Part shown: piece after piece, positions 33,466 through 42,172 of the stretch
How positions within the stretch are numbered: the stretch's first letter is position 1
Layout: each line of letters starts with the position of its first letter
Assembly: GCF_030815145.1 (NCBI RefSeq)
Contig: NZ_JAUSWJ010000001.1
Span: 1,922,001 to 1,986,000, forward strand
DNA length: 64,000 bases
DNA from: Kaistia geumhonensis
GTDB lineage: Bacteria; Pseudomonadota; Alphaproteobacteria; Rhizobiales; Kaistiaceae
Direction of reading: 5' to 3'
Made by a program: the position numbers and the translations under genes
Notes under the pieces: model-generated
Told to the model about the DNA's origin: nothing
The model's input: only the letters and a program-made list of their open reading frames with translations
Database searches by the model: none

Positions 33466-33921
33466 TCAGTCGGCGCCTCGCGACGAGGGCGGGTCGGCGA
33501 GGCGCCCTTCCTCGGCCTTGTAATAATACTGGCTGGCGATCAGCCAGCCCTTCAGCGGCCTCAGCGGGGGAATGCAGGTCAGCAGCATGAAGGGCAGGCT
33601 GGTGAAGAGATGCACCCAGTAGGGAGCGGAGAATGCCGTCTCGATCCACAGCGCCATGACCACGCTCGGGATGCAGCCGAAGCAGATGACGAAGAAGGCA
33701 GGACCGTCCGCCGGGTCGGCGAAGGAATAGTCGAGACCGCAGACCTCGCATGAGGGTCGAAGCTTGAGGAACCCGTCGAACAGGCGACCCTCCCCGCATC
33801 GCGGGCAGCGGCAACGAAGACCGGCGCGCATCGGACTGATGGGCGGCCATTCGGAACGTCTGAAAACGTCGCGATTCGTTGAATCCTGTTGATCGGACGT
33901 TGAATCCTGTCGATCGGACAT
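33466..33921 (-). CDS. DUF983 small membrane protein
   Basis: Protein of 151 residues. After a variable N-terminus comes a zinc-ribbon-like part, CRCPRCGEGRLFDGFLKL then CEVCGLDYSFADPADGPAF, and two membrane segments (FFVICFGCIPSVVMALWI, FTSLPFMLLTCIPPLRPLKG). This is the DUF983 pattern; function is unknown. The start at 33921 is uncertain: the first residues contain a seven-residue repeat (SDRQDST, SDQQDST) encoded by a 21-base tandem repeat, and an ATG at MRAGLRCRCP is a credible alternative. A TTGTATG/CATACA motif lies 42 bases upstream, like the operator of the neighbouring MocR gene. Confidence 0.85.
   Translation of the reverse strand: MSDRQDSTSDQQDSTNRDVFRRSEWPPISPMRAGLRCRCPRCGEGRLFDGFLKLRPSCEVCGLDYSFADPADGPAFFVICFGCIPSVVMALWIETAFSAPYWVHLFTSLPFMLLTCIPPLRPLKGWLIASQYYYKAEEGRLADPPSSRGAD
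33879..33920. repeat. 21-base direct tandem repeat, two copies
   Basis: Two adjacent 21-base units (33879-33899 and 33900-33920) differ at two positions; each begins TTGAATCCTGT and ends ATCGGAC plus one variable base. They lie at the 5' end of the DUF983 frame and encode two seven-residue units on the minus strand. Confidence 0.85.
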
Positions 33922-33962
33922 TGACGAAAACCCTCTCGCTCCGGGGAGCCGGACGGGCGTAA

Positions 33963-33977
33963 TGTATGCATACAATT
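33963..33977. promoter_or_regulatory. Possible second MocR site upstream of DUF983
   Basis: TGTATGCATACA is a 12-base palindrome followed by ATT, so on the minus strand it reads TTGTATGCATACA. The half-sites match those of the dyad at 35416-35438. It lies 42 bases before the DUF983 ATG and 40 bases after the mocR-like stop. Confidence 0.5.
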
Positions 33978-34016
33978 TGCCCTGCGGAAGCCTGACAATG
34001 CGCCGCAGCCGGTCTG

Positions 34017-35384
34017 TCACACAACCAGGGCCTCGTCGGCCTGTTCCTCGGCGAGGAGGGCGGCGATACGGGCGAGGCCCTCCGTGAAGCGTTCGCGGTC
34101 CGGCGCGACGCCGAAGCCGAGGCGGAGCGCCTCGGGCGCGGGCCCGAGCGCGAAGGCCTCGCTCGGAACGGCGCCGATCGCGAGGCCGCCCAGCCGGGCC
34201 AGGAATTCGCCGCGCCGCCAGCGCGGCGGCAGGGTCAGCCAGCCATGGAAGGCGGCGGGGTCCGCACGCAGCAGCCCGGGCGGCAGCATCGAGGTCGCGA
34301 GCGCGTGCCGGGCGACCGTCTCTGCGCGGATCGCCTCCAGCATGGCGGCGGCCGTCCCGTCGCCGATCCAGCGTGTCGCGATCGCCGCGGCGAGCGGCGA
34401 AGCCATGGTCGCGACCGCGCGGATGGCGCCAGCGAGACGCTCGCCGGAACGCTCGTCCGGCGCGACGCAATAGGCGATGCGCAGCGCCGGAGACAGACAT
34501 TTGGCAAGGCCGGCGACATGCCAGGCGAGATCGGGCGCCAGCGCTGCGAAGGGCGGCGGCGGCGAGGCCGGCAGCGCGCCATAGGCATCGTCCTCGACGA
34601 TCACGAGACCGCGACGCCGCGCCACCGCCACGATGGCAGCGCGGCGGGCGGTGCCGATCGTCGCGGTCGTCGGATTGGCGAGCGTGGGGTTGATATAGAG
34701 TACTTTCGCGGCCGTCGTGCCGGCGAGCGCGTCGAGCGCGGCGGGGTCCATGCCCTCCTCGTCCGCCGGAACGCCCGCGAGGGCGAGGCCGAGCCGCGCC
34801 GCAAGCGCCCGGAAGCCGGGATAGGTGAACGTGTCGGCGAGGACGGTCTCGCCCGGCGCGGCGACGAGCGGCATCAGCGCGGCGAGCGCTCCCTGCGCCC
34901 CCGGCGCGACCAGAACGCGGGCCGGATCGAGGCCCGGCAGCCGGGGCGCGAGGAAGGCGGCGCCGGCCGCGCGATCCTCCGCCGTCCCGCCCGGTGCCTG
35001 GTAGCGCATCAGCAGGTCGATGCCGCGTTCGTCGCCGAGCTCCGTCATGCTCCGCCACAGCCGCCGCGCGAGCCGCGGATCGACGGGGCGCGGCGGCAGG
35101 TTCATCGCGAGGTCGATGCGGCCGGACGGCAGCGGCGCGGCGCGGCGGCGCACGAAGGTTCCCCGCCCGACCCGGGCCTCGACGAGCCCCTGGCGCTGCG
35201 CCTCCGCATAGGCGCGGGTCACCGTGGTGAAATCGATGCCGAGCGCGGCGGCGAGCTGGCGCTGCGGCGGCAGCCGCTCGCCCTCCGCGATGCGGCCGGC
35301 GGCGATATCGTCGCCGAGCGCATCGACGATCGCCCGATAGACCGGACCGGAGCGGCCGCTCACCTTCGGAACCCAGTCGGCCAA
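34017..35384 (-). CDS. MocR/PdxR-type GntR regulator with aminotransferase domain
   Basis: Regulator of 455 residues. The N-terminal winged HTH reads GPVYRAIVDALGDDIAAGRI, GERLPPQRQLAAALG and TTVTRAYAEAQRQGLVEA. A fold-type I aminotransferase domain binds PLP, with VEDDAY at 264-269 and the Schiff-base lysine K295 in AGLAKCLSPALRI. I chose the TTG at 35384 with GAGGGCGCG ahead, because family members begin a few residues before the WVPKVSGRSGP-like stretch. The frame is open further upstream, but across the operator. It diverges from the HlyD/FUSC efflux pair, with the CCATACAA/TTGTATGG dyad between them, so it probably regulates that pair and itself. Confidence 0.9.
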   Translation of the reverse strand: MADWVPKVSGRSGPVYRAIVDALGDDIAAGRIAEGERLPPQRQLAAALGIDFTTVTRAYAEAQRQGLVEARVGRGTFVRRRAAPLPSGRIDLAMNLPPRPVDPRLARRLWRSMTELGDERGIDLLMRYQAPGGTAEDRAAGAAFLAPRLPGLDPARVLVAPGAQGALAALMPLVAAPGETVLADTFTYPGFRALAARLGLALAGVPADEEGMDPAALDALAGTTAAKVLYINPTLANPTTATIGTARRAAIVAVARRRGLVIVEDDAYGALPASPPPPFAALAPDLAWHVAGLAKCLSPALRIAYCVAPDERSGERLAGAIRAVATMASPLAAAIATRWIGDGTAAAMLEAIRAETVARHALATSMLPPGLLRADPAAFHGWLTLPPRWRRGEFLARLGGLAIGAVPSEAFALGPAPEALRLGFGVAPDRERFTEGLARIAALLAEEQADEALVV

Positions 35385-35415
35385 CGCGCCCTCGCCTGTT
35401 TCGAATGCCGAATAT

Positions 35416-35438
35416 CCATACAAAATGGCATTGTATGG
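35416..35438. promoter_or_regulatory. MocR operator candidate
   Basis: CCATACAA (35416-35423) and TTGTATGG (35431-35438) form a perfect 8+7+8 inverted repeat in the divergent region between the MocR-type gene and the HlyD gene. It lies about 31 bases before the regulator start and 47 bases before the HlyD ATG. Confidence 0.75.
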
Positions 35439-35485
35439 AAGACATTTGTCAACATTCGTCAACGTTTCTCGACGAAAGAGAGGCA

Positions 35486-36535
35486 ATGGACAGGCCCGGC
35501 CCGGCGCGGCAGATTGCAGCGACCGGTCCTCCCACGAACCGCAGAGACGACAGCATGCTGCGACGGCTGCTCGACCACCCCGTCCGCCTCATCGTGGGCG
35601 TGGTGATCCTGTTCTTCGCCCTCTACGAACTCTCGGTGCAGTTCTTCGCCTATACCGGCGACGCCTATGTCACGACCGACGTGGTGGTCCTCTCTGCCGA
35701 GGTCGACGGACCGATCGCGGCCATCGCGGTCGAGAACAACCAGGCCGTCAAGACGGGCGACCCGCTGTTCACCATCGAGACGACGCCCTATGCGCTCGAC
35801 GTGACCGAGGCCGAGGCGACGCTGGCGCAGGCCAGGGCCGGGCTCGCGCTGGCTACAGACCAGGTGGCGGCGGCGAAGGCGACCGTCGTGTCGGCCGAGG
35901 CGGTGCTGAGCAACGCCAATGCGGCGCTGTCGCGCTCGCGCGCCCTGAGCGGCGAAGGCTTCTCGACCGATGCGACCCTCGACGAGGCCGTCCGCGACGC
36001 AGCGACGGCGAGCGCCAACCTTTCCGTCGCGCAGTCCGATCTCGGCGTCGCCAACCAGCGCGTGACCGTCGCCAATGCCGATCTCAGCGCAGCCGAGGCC
36101 GCGCTCGGCAAGGCGCGCTATCGGCTTTCGAAGACCGACATAGCGGCCCCTGTGGACGGACGGATTGCCCCCTTCACCCGGCGGAGGGGCGACTCGCTCG
36201 CGGCCGGCGACGAGGTGATGGCCATCGTCACCGCCGAGCGGCCGCGGATCGTCGCCAATGTCGCGGAGCGGCATCTCTCCCATCTGAAGCTCGGGCAGGA
36301 TGTCTGGGTCACCATCGGCTCGCGCCCCTGGCGGATCGTCGGCGGCCATGTCAGCGGCATCGCGGCGGGAATCGCGCGCTCGCCCGACGCGCAGCGGATC
36401 ATCCCCTATGTCGATCCCTCGACGGACTGGGTGCGACTGCCGCGCCGCTTCCCGGTGGAGATCACGCTGGACGACCTGCCCGCCGGGGAGGCGCTGCCGC
36501 TCGGCGCCGATGCCCGCGCGCTGATCTGGTTCTGA
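35486..36535 (+). CDS. HlyD-family efflux periplasmic adaptor
   Basis: Inner-membrane-anchored adaptor of 349 residues. One membrane segment is at about 33-53 (LIVGVVILFFALYELSVQFF). Then come a biotinyl-lipoyl half (VVLSAEVDGPIAAIAVENNQ), a long helical hairpin rich in Ala (about 115-225), and the second half DIAAPVDGRI followed by a beta-barrel. The ATG at 35486 has GAGAGG close ahead; an ATG at 35555 just before the membrane segment is also possible. It pairs with the FUSC permease 10 bases downstream in the AaeA/AaeB manner for export of aromatic acids or similar. Regulation by the divergent MocR protein is inferred. Confidence 0.9.
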   Translation: MDRPGPARQIAATGPPTNRRDDSMLRRLLDHPVRLIVGVVILFFALYELSVQFFAYTGDAYVTTDVVVLSAEVDGPIAAIAVENNQAVKTGDPLFTIETTPYALDVTEAEATLAQARAGLALATDQVAAAKATVVSAEAVLSNANAALSRSRALSGEGFSTDATLDEAVRDAATASANLSVAQSDLGVANQRVTVANADLSAAEAALGKARYRLSKTDIAAPVDGRIAPFTRRRGDSLAAGDEVMAIVTAERPRIVANVAERHLSHLKLGQDVWVTIGSRPWRIVGGHVSGIAAGIARSPDAQRIIPYVDPSTDWVRLPRRFPVEITLDDLPAGEALPLGADARALIWF

Positions 36536-36545
36536 GGCGCCAGGC

Positions 36546-37568
36546 GTGGCCGCGCCAACGGAAAGCAGCGGGATCGATCCGCTGACGCGGCGCGCCTTCG
36601 CGACCATGGTCGGCGTCGTCGGGGCCGTCCTCGTCGCGCTCGCGGCCGGCTTCGAGAATCCCTACTGGGCCGGCCTCAGCGCCGTCGTCATCGCGCATGC
36701 CGACCGCGACGAACTCTTCACGAAGGGGATATTGCGCATCGCAGGGACATTCGCAGGCGTGTTCGTCGGCTATTACGGCGCGCAGCTGCTGGAGGGCCTG
36801 CCGGTGGCGCAGGCGCTCGCCTCCATGCTCGCTGCCGGGTTCGGAATCTATGCCCGCCAGCGCAGCGCCTATGCCTATGCCTGGTTCTACGGCGCCGTCA
36901 CCTTCCTGATCGTGATCGTGTCCAGCATGGTCTCGCCGGCGGAGCTCCACGCCTTCGCCGAGAACCGCTGCTTCGAGATCATGACCGGCGTGGTCGTGGC
37001 GACGCTCGCACGCTGGGCGCTGGGCGGCGACGAACGCAAGGGCGCGCATCTGGTCGCGCATCCGCCGACCATCCGGCCGGAAGACGCGATGCGGCTCGCC
37101 GTCGCCGCGGGCCTCGGAACGCTGGCGATCCTCGTGTGCTGGACGCAGTTCCAGCTGCCGCAATTGACGCAGGTCGTGATCTCCAGCCTCATCGTCGTCG
37201 ATATCGACGCGGGCGCCACCCGCCGGCGCGGCTTGCAGCGCGTGCTCGGCTGCATCATCGGCGGCATCACGGGCCTGGTGGTCATCGGGATCGACGCGAC
37301 CAATTTCCTTTGGTGGCTGATGTGCCTCGCGATCGGCCTCTTCGTCTTCGCGCGCATCCATCTCGCCGGCTCGCCCAACGCCTATGTCGGCACCCAGTCG
37401 GCCATCGCCTATCTCGTGACGCTCGTGGATACGGGGCCGCCCTCCTCGATCGGCCCGCCCTTCGGCAGGCTGGTCGGTATCGTTCTCGGGGTCTCGCTGA
37501 TGTCTCTGGTGACCTGGGCCATCACCAGGAAGAAGCCGACCGCCGACGCCGTCAGGCCGCCGGCGTGA
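36546..37568 (+). CDS. FUSC-family aromatic-acid-type exporter
   Basis: Inner-membrane protein of 340 residues with two groups of membrane segments, typical of FUSC/AaeB-like exporters (FATMVGVVGAVLVALAAGFE, GTFAGVFVGYYGAQL, LGCIIGGITGLVVIGI). The cytoplasmic domain of long AaeB proteins is mostly absent, so this is the short form. The start is GTG at 36546, 10 bases after the HlyD stop. Its last 17 bases overlap the convergent EAL gene. With the HlyD adaptor it would form an efflux pump; the substrate is unknown. Confidence 0.87.
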   Translation: MAAPTESSGIDPLTRRAFATMVGVVGAVLVALAAGFENPYWAGLSAVVIAHADRDELFTKGILRIAGTFAGVFVGYYGAQLLEGLPVAQALASMLAAGFGIYARQRSAYAYAWFYGAVTFLIVIVSSMVSPAELHAFAENRCFEIMTGVVVATLARWALGGDERKGAHLVAHPPTIRPEDAMRLAVAAGLGTLAILVCWTQFQLPQLTQVVISSLIVVDIDAGATRRRGLQRVLGCIIGGITGLVVIGIDATNFLWWLMCLAIGLFVFARIHLAGSPNAYVGTQSAIAYLVTLVDTGPPSSIGPPFGRLVGIVLGVSLMSLVTWAITRKKPTADAVRPPA

Positions 37569-39375
37569 GGACGCTTTCCGAGAGTCGCACCAGCGTCGTC
37601 GCGGCATCGGCCGCGCGGGCATAAAGGAAGCCCTGGCCGAGGCGGCACCCCATCTCGGCAAGCCGCTCGGCCTGCGCCCGCGTCTCGATGCCCTCGGCGA
37701 CGATGCGCCGGTCGAGCTGCTGCGCGATATCGATCATCGCCGCGACGATCACGGCGCTGTCATGGTCGATCAGCAGCCGGTCGATGAACGACCGGTCGAT
37801 CTTGATGACGTCGGTCTTCAGCGCCATCAGATGCGTCAGCGAGGCGAAGCCGGTGCCGAAATCGTCGAGCGCGACGAGGAAGCCGCTCCGGCGCAGACTG
37901 CCGACCGTGTCCGCGACGTCGCGGAATGGATCGTCCATCGCCACCAGTTCCGTGATCTCGAGCACGACGCGACCAGGCGGAACTCCGGCAGAGGCAAAGG
38001 CGCCCACGAGGCGCTCCGCCAGACCCTCCTCGGCGAAATCGGCCATCGAGAGATTGACGCCGACATGGCCGAAATCGATGCCGGCATCGAGCCACGCCGC
38101 CATGTCGCGGGCAACCTCCGCCAGCATGCGATCCGTCATGGCGCGAGCGAGGCCGGGGTCGGCGAAGGCCGCCTGGAAATCGCCCGCCGTCACGATGGCA
38201 CCGTCTCGCCGGCGCATGCGCAGCAAGGCCTCGAGACCGATGATACGGCCGCTGTCGAGGCGCACCAATGGCTGGTAGAAGGGCAGGATGCGATCTTCGT
38301 CAAGGGCCGTCGCCACCTGGCGCAGCAAGGCACGGCGCCGCTCCGCAACCTCCCCCATGGAAGGCTCGTAGCGGAGATAGCCGCGCCGTCCGCTGCGCCG
38401 CGACGCAGCGAGCGCCAGTTCCGCGTTGAGGCGCAGGAACTCCGGCGCAATGCCATCAGGCCCAAACAGCGCGCCGCCGATGGCGACCCCCTGGTCCAGG
38501 GGGCCGAAGCGCGATCGTCCGGCGGGGCCATGCAGCGCTGCCATCACGGACTCGCCGGCCTCCTTCAGCGAGGCGTGATCGAGGCAGGGATCGACGATGA
38601 CGGCGAAGCGGTCGCCTCCGAGGCTGGCCGGCCAGAAGCCGCGATCGAGGCGGGACAAACGCTCGGCCATTTCCGCGACGAGCCGATCCGAGCCGGGATC
38701 ATCGATGGCCGGCACGAAGGTTTCCACCCTGTCGAGGCCGAGGAGAAGCAGGCCAAAATGCGAGGCCGGATCGGCGCAGAGATCGCCGAGCACCGTCTCG
38801 AAGGAGCGACGGTTGGGCAGATTGGTGAGGGGATCGAAGCGGGAGAGGCGCTGGCGGATCTCTTCGCCATCGCTCCGCTCGATGGCAATGGCGCCGAGAT
38901 GCACCACAGCCTCCACCAATTGCTTCTCCAACCGAGACGGGCCGCGCGTCTCGCGGAAGTAAAGGGCGAAGGTCGCGATCACCGTTCCGTCCGTGGCGAG
39001 CAGCGGACTTGACCAGCAGGCGGCGAGGCCGAGGGGAAGTGCCAGCGCGCGGTAATCGTCCCACAGCGGGTCAGCGGCGATGTCGCGGACCGTCACCGGA
39101 CGAGCAAGCCATGCCGCGGTTCCACAGGAGCCGACGGTCGGACCGATCGCAAGCCCCTCGAGCGCCTGCGAATAGGACGCGGGCAGACTCGGCGCAGCGA
39201 GCGGATGGAGCGCGCCGCCACGGATCCGGACCAGCGTGCAGATTGCGCCGGGCGCGAGCGTCTCGACGCGGCGGCAGACGAGGTTCGCGACATCGTCCAG
39301 GGGCGTCCCGAGCGCGATCGCCTCCAGAATCTCATTCTGAAACTGCTGGACGACGCTCCCGATCGGTTCGCTCAT
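37552..39375 (-). CDS. GAF - degenerate GGDEF - EAL cyclic-di-GMP phosphodiesterase
   Basis: Soluble signalling protein of 607 residues. A GAF domain covers about 10-168 (VGSCGTAAWLARPVTVRDIA). A diguanylate-cyclase-like domain covers about 178-335 whose active-site motif is GGDRF (253-257) rather than GGDEF, so it is probably inactive or regulatory. An EAL domain covers about 350-590 with EALLR (382-386), NLSMADF, EITELVAM, DDFGTGF (504-510), KIDRSFI and AEGIET (560-565). The EAL residues look intact, so it should cleave cyclic di-GMP under GAF control. Start ATG at 39375 with GGGGAGGGGCGCC upstream. No chemotaxis or polysaccharide genes are beside it. Confidence 0.93.
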   Translation of the reverse strand: MSEPIGSVVQQFQNEILEAIALGTPLDDVANLVCRRVETLAPGAICTLVRIRGGALHPLAAPSLPASYSQALEGLAIGPTVGSCGTAAWLARPVTVRDIAADPLWDDYRALALPLGLAACWSSPLLATDGTVIATFALYFRETRGPSRLEKQLVEAVVHLGAIAIERSDGEEIRQRLSRFDPLTNLPNRRSFETVLGDLCADPASHFGLLLLGLDRVETFVPAIDDPGSDRLVAEMAERLSRLDRGFWPASLGGDRFAVIVDPCLDHASLKEAGESVMAALHGPAGRSRFGPLDQGVAIGGALFGPDGIAPEFLRLNAELALAASRRSGRRGYLRYEPSMGEVAERRRALLRQVATALDEDRILPFYQPLVRLDSGRIIGLEALLRMRRRDGAIVTAGDFQAAFADPGLARAMTDRMLAEVARDMAAWLDAGIDFGHVGVNLSMADFAEEGLAERLVGAFASAGVPPGRVVLEITELVAMDDPFRDVADTVGSLRRSGFLVALDDFGTGFASLTHLMALKTDVIKIDRSFIDRLLIDHDSAVIVAAMIDIAQQLDRRIVAEGIETRAQAERLAEMGCRLGQGFLYARAADAATTLVRLSESVLTPAA

Positions 39376-39617
39376 GGCGCCCCTCCCCGGCCGGAGCAGC
39401 GGCTCGCGACCGATCGAAACCTGAATGTCCGATCCGGCATCCGGTTCCCCGGCTCCGGCCCCGCGTAACGACACCGATGATCGCGCCAGCCCGAAGGACG
39501 CGCAATCGTCCCAGCATGCGTCGATCCGGATTAACGTTTCACGACGGCTTGACGCCGTGACAAGCGGCCGCGACAAGACTTCAGGCGCCACCCGAAGCGC
39601 CGTCGGAGGAGATCGCG

Positions 39618-39821
39618 ATGCACAGCAACGACCGGACATTCTTCGCGCCGCTGTGGCGACGCATCCTGCTGGTCGCCATCGTCGCCGCCTGGTTCGCCTA
39701 TGAGGCGCTCGTCGTGGGCGAGCAGATGTGGATGGTCATCGTCGGCGGCCTGCTCGCCTATGCGGTGTGGACCTATCTGCTGCGCTGGGACGCAGCGGGC
39801 AAGAGCGGCGACGCCGCCTGA
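39618..39821 (+). CDS. Small membrane protein (DUF3329-like)
   Basis: Protein of 67 residues with two membrane segments (WRRILLVAIVAAWFAYEALV and MVIVGGLLAYAVWTYLL) separated by GEQMW. It resembles DUF3329 proteins, whose function is unknown. GGAGGAGATCGCG precedes the ATG. The 288 bases after it contain no supported gene; the second half (about 39950-40020) is clearly AT-richer and likely carries the promoter for the amidohydrolase gene. Confidence 0.75.
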   Translation: MHSNDRTFFAPLWRRILLVAIVAAWFAYEALVVGEQMWMVIVGGLLAYAVWTYLLRWDAAGKSGDAA

Positions 39822-40109
39822 CGCCTGGCGAACGGGAGCGCCCGCTCGAGAGCAGGCGGGCCGGCCGCGCGACAGAGCCGCGGCAAGGGGCCTTTTCAGG
39901 CGCGGAGGGACGATATCCCCCGCGAGGCCCTAATCTGACTCCTGTCCGACCCCTAAAAAACAGAAAAGTCTTCGATCTTTTCTCAACGCAATATTAGCAT
40001 CCCCTGTCTGCAAATCGACCTGACTTTCGGGGCGAATGATTTCACGTCGGCCTGATCATCAATTTACGGCCGGTGCGCCCGGCGCTCATACATCTTCTGG
40101 GAGGAATCC

Positions 40110-41927
40110 ATGTGTATTGCCTGCGATTGGGCGCCCCATTTCGAAGCGTTCGGCCAGAGGCGGACGCTCAGTCGCCGGTCGATCCTGCGCGGCGGGGCGG
40201 CCCTCACGGCCACGGCCGCGTTTGCGCCGGCATTCCTCGCGACCGATGTCTCGGCACAGGAAACGGCATCGGCCGCTGACGGCCCGGCCGATTTCATCTT
40301 CCGCAACGGCTCCATCTACACGGTCTCCAGCGCGGCGCCCTCGGCCGAGGCGGTCGCGATCCGCGGCAAGACCATCGTCCATGTCGGCGACGAGGCCGGT
40401 GCCATGGCGATGGCCGGGCCGAAGACCGAGATCATCGACCTGAATGGCCGGCTGCTGATGCCGGGCTTCGTCGAGGGGCACACCCATCCGTTCCTCGGCG
40501 CGTTCCTGACTTCGGGCGTCGATCTCCAGCTCGCCAACAGCGCCGAGGCGCTCGCGGCGATCGAGGAATATGCGAAGGCGCATCCGACCGGCCCGATCCG
40601 CGGCTTCGGCTGGCGCGTCGACATGTTCCCGGCCGAGGGGCCGACGCGTGCCGATCTCGACCGCATCCTGCCCGACCGCCCGGCCTTCTTCTTCGCCATC
40701 GACGGCCACAGCCTCTGGGCGAACTCGAAGGCGCTGGAGATGGCCGGCGTCAGCCGCGAGACGCCCGACCCCATTCCGGGCTTCAGCTACTACGCCCGCG
40801 ACCAGAAGGGCGATCCGACCGGCTATGTGCTCGAGGTCAACGCGGTGCTCGGGCTGGTCAACGCGGTCGAGCCGATCACCGCCGAGACGATGGCGAAGCT
40901 GCTCGAGACCTGGCTGCCCAAGGCGGCGGCCGCCGGCATCACCACGGTGTTCGACGCCGGCGTCCCGCCGGTCGGCAGCGACCAGGGCGGGATCATCGAG
41001 CGCTATATCGATGCCGAGAAGCGGGGAGTCCTGCCCTTCCGCGTGTCGTGCTCCTATTCCGTGAAGTCGATGCCGATCGACAACACCGTCGAGACGATGA
41101 AGGACCTCAACAAGCGCATGGCGAGCGAGCTCGTGCATGTCGACGTGGTCAAGATCGTCGGCGACGGCTCGCAGGGTGGTTACACGGCCTGGCTCATCGA
41201 ACCCTATGCCGACAAGCCGGATTCGACGGGTGGTTCGCCTTTCACGGAAGAGCAGTGGCACGAGCTGATCGGCATGGTCGACGCCGCCGGCTTCGACGTG
41301 CATGTCCATGCCTGCGGCGAACGGACGGCACGCGTTGCGCTCGACGCGATCGAAAAGGCGATCGCGACCAATCCGCCGCGCGACCGGCGCAACGCGATCG
41401 CCCATCTCGTCTATGTCGAGGATTCCGACGCGCCCCGCTTCGCCAAGCTCAACGTCACGGCGGAGTTCTCGGCCAACTGGTCGTCGGCCGATCCCGACAC
41501 GCTCGGCAACATGGTCGTCCGCTACGGCCAGCCGCGCGCGAGCAAGCTCTACCGCACCAAGACGATCCTCAACCAGGGCGGACGCGTCTCGTTCGGCACG
41601 GACTGGCCGGCGGCGGGCTATTTCTCGACCTACGAGCCGCTCAAGTCCATCCAGGTCGGCGTCACCCGCCAGTTGATCGGGCAGCCGGACGCGCCTGTGC
41701 TCAGCCCCGCGGACGAGCGCCTCACCGTCGAAGAGGCGATCCACGCCAACACGATGGGCGCCGCCTACCAGCTGCGCATGGAAGACCAGATCGGCTCGAT
41801 CGAGGTGGGCAAGATGGCCGATCTGATCGTGCTGGACCGCAACATCCTCACGATCGACCCGCACGAGATCCACAAGACCAGGGTCGATCTCGGGATGATG
41901 AACGGCGTCGTCCGCCACAAGGCCTAG
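40110..41927 (+). CDS. Tat-exported amidohydrolase (family 3, YtcJ-like)
   Basis: Metal-dependent hydrolase of 605 residues. The unusual N-terminus MCIACDWAP carries a CxxC before a twin-arginine signal (LSRRSILRGG at 20-29, hydrophobic stretch to about 45, cleavage near VSAQE). The amidohydrolase-3 fold follows: ADFIFRNGSIYTVSS, MPGFVEGHTHPFLGAF with metal histidines, DVHVHACGERTARVALDAIE, FGTDWPAAGYF, and C-terminal GKMADLIVLDRN. Relatives hydrolyse formamide or N-acyl bonds. GGGAGGA lies 4 bases before the ATG. With the Tat sulfatase and barrel gene downstream it suggests periplasmic processing of an unknown compound. Confidence 0.9.
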   Translation: MCIACDWAPHFEAFGQRRTLSRRSILRGGAALTATAAFAPAFLATDVSAQETASAADGPADFIFRNGSIYTVSSAAPSAEAVAIRGKTIVHVGDEAGAMAMAGPKTEIIDLNGRLLMPGFVEGHTHPFLGAFLTSGVDLQLANSAEALAAIEEYAKAHPTGPIRGFGWRVDMFPAEGPTRADLDRILPDRPAFFFAIDGHSLWANSKALEMAGVSRETPDPIPGFSYYARDQKGDPTGYVLEVNAVLGLVNAVEPITAETMAKLLETWLPKAAAAGITTVFDAGVPPVGSDQGGIIERYIDAEKRGVLPFRVSCSYSVKSMPIDNTVETMKDLNKRMASELVHVDVVKIVGDGSQGGYTAWLIEPYADKPDSTGGSPFTEEQWHELIGMVDAAGFDVHVHACGERTARVALDAIEKAIATNPPRDRRNAIAHLVYVEDSDAPRFAKLNVTAEFSANWSSADPDTLGNMVVRYGQPRASKLYRTKTILNQGGRVSFGTDWPAAGYFSTYEPLKSIQVGVTRQLIGQPDAPVLSPADERLTVEEAIHANTMGAAYQLRMEDQIGSIEVGKMADLIVLDRNILTIDPHEIHKTRVDLGMMNGVVRHKA

Positions 41928-41936
41928 CCGGAGCCG

Positions 41937-41960
41937 GGCCGTCGGTTGCACCCGACGGTC
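41937..41960 (+). terminator. Hairpin after the amidohydrolase gene
   Basis: CCGTCGG (41939-41945) pairs with CCGACGG (41952-41958) around a six-base loop, extendable by a G-T and a G-C pair. No T run follows, so termination is uncertain. The rest of the 245-base spacer to the sulfatase is AT-rich near 42050-42130 and may hold a separate promoter. Confidence 0.4.
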
Positions 41961-42172
41961 CGGAACGACCGGCCGGATCGGCCGAATAGCCACACCGGGC
42001 AGGATTTGCAGCCGTCATCTCCTGATGCGCCATTGCGGCACAGGAGTAACTCGGCAAAGAATGCTCACGGAAACACCCGTTAAACTCCAATAATTTCAGC
42101 GTTTTGCAGCCGCCTAAGTATCTTTCTATCGGGGTAACAGCGCTCGGCGCCATCCTTTGCGAGAGTTAGTCG

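Noticed and set aside
33922-35445. Minus-strand frame joining DUF983 to upstream sequence
   Set aside because: It is the alternate-frame shadow of the MocR gene; DUF983 homology begins near 33921.
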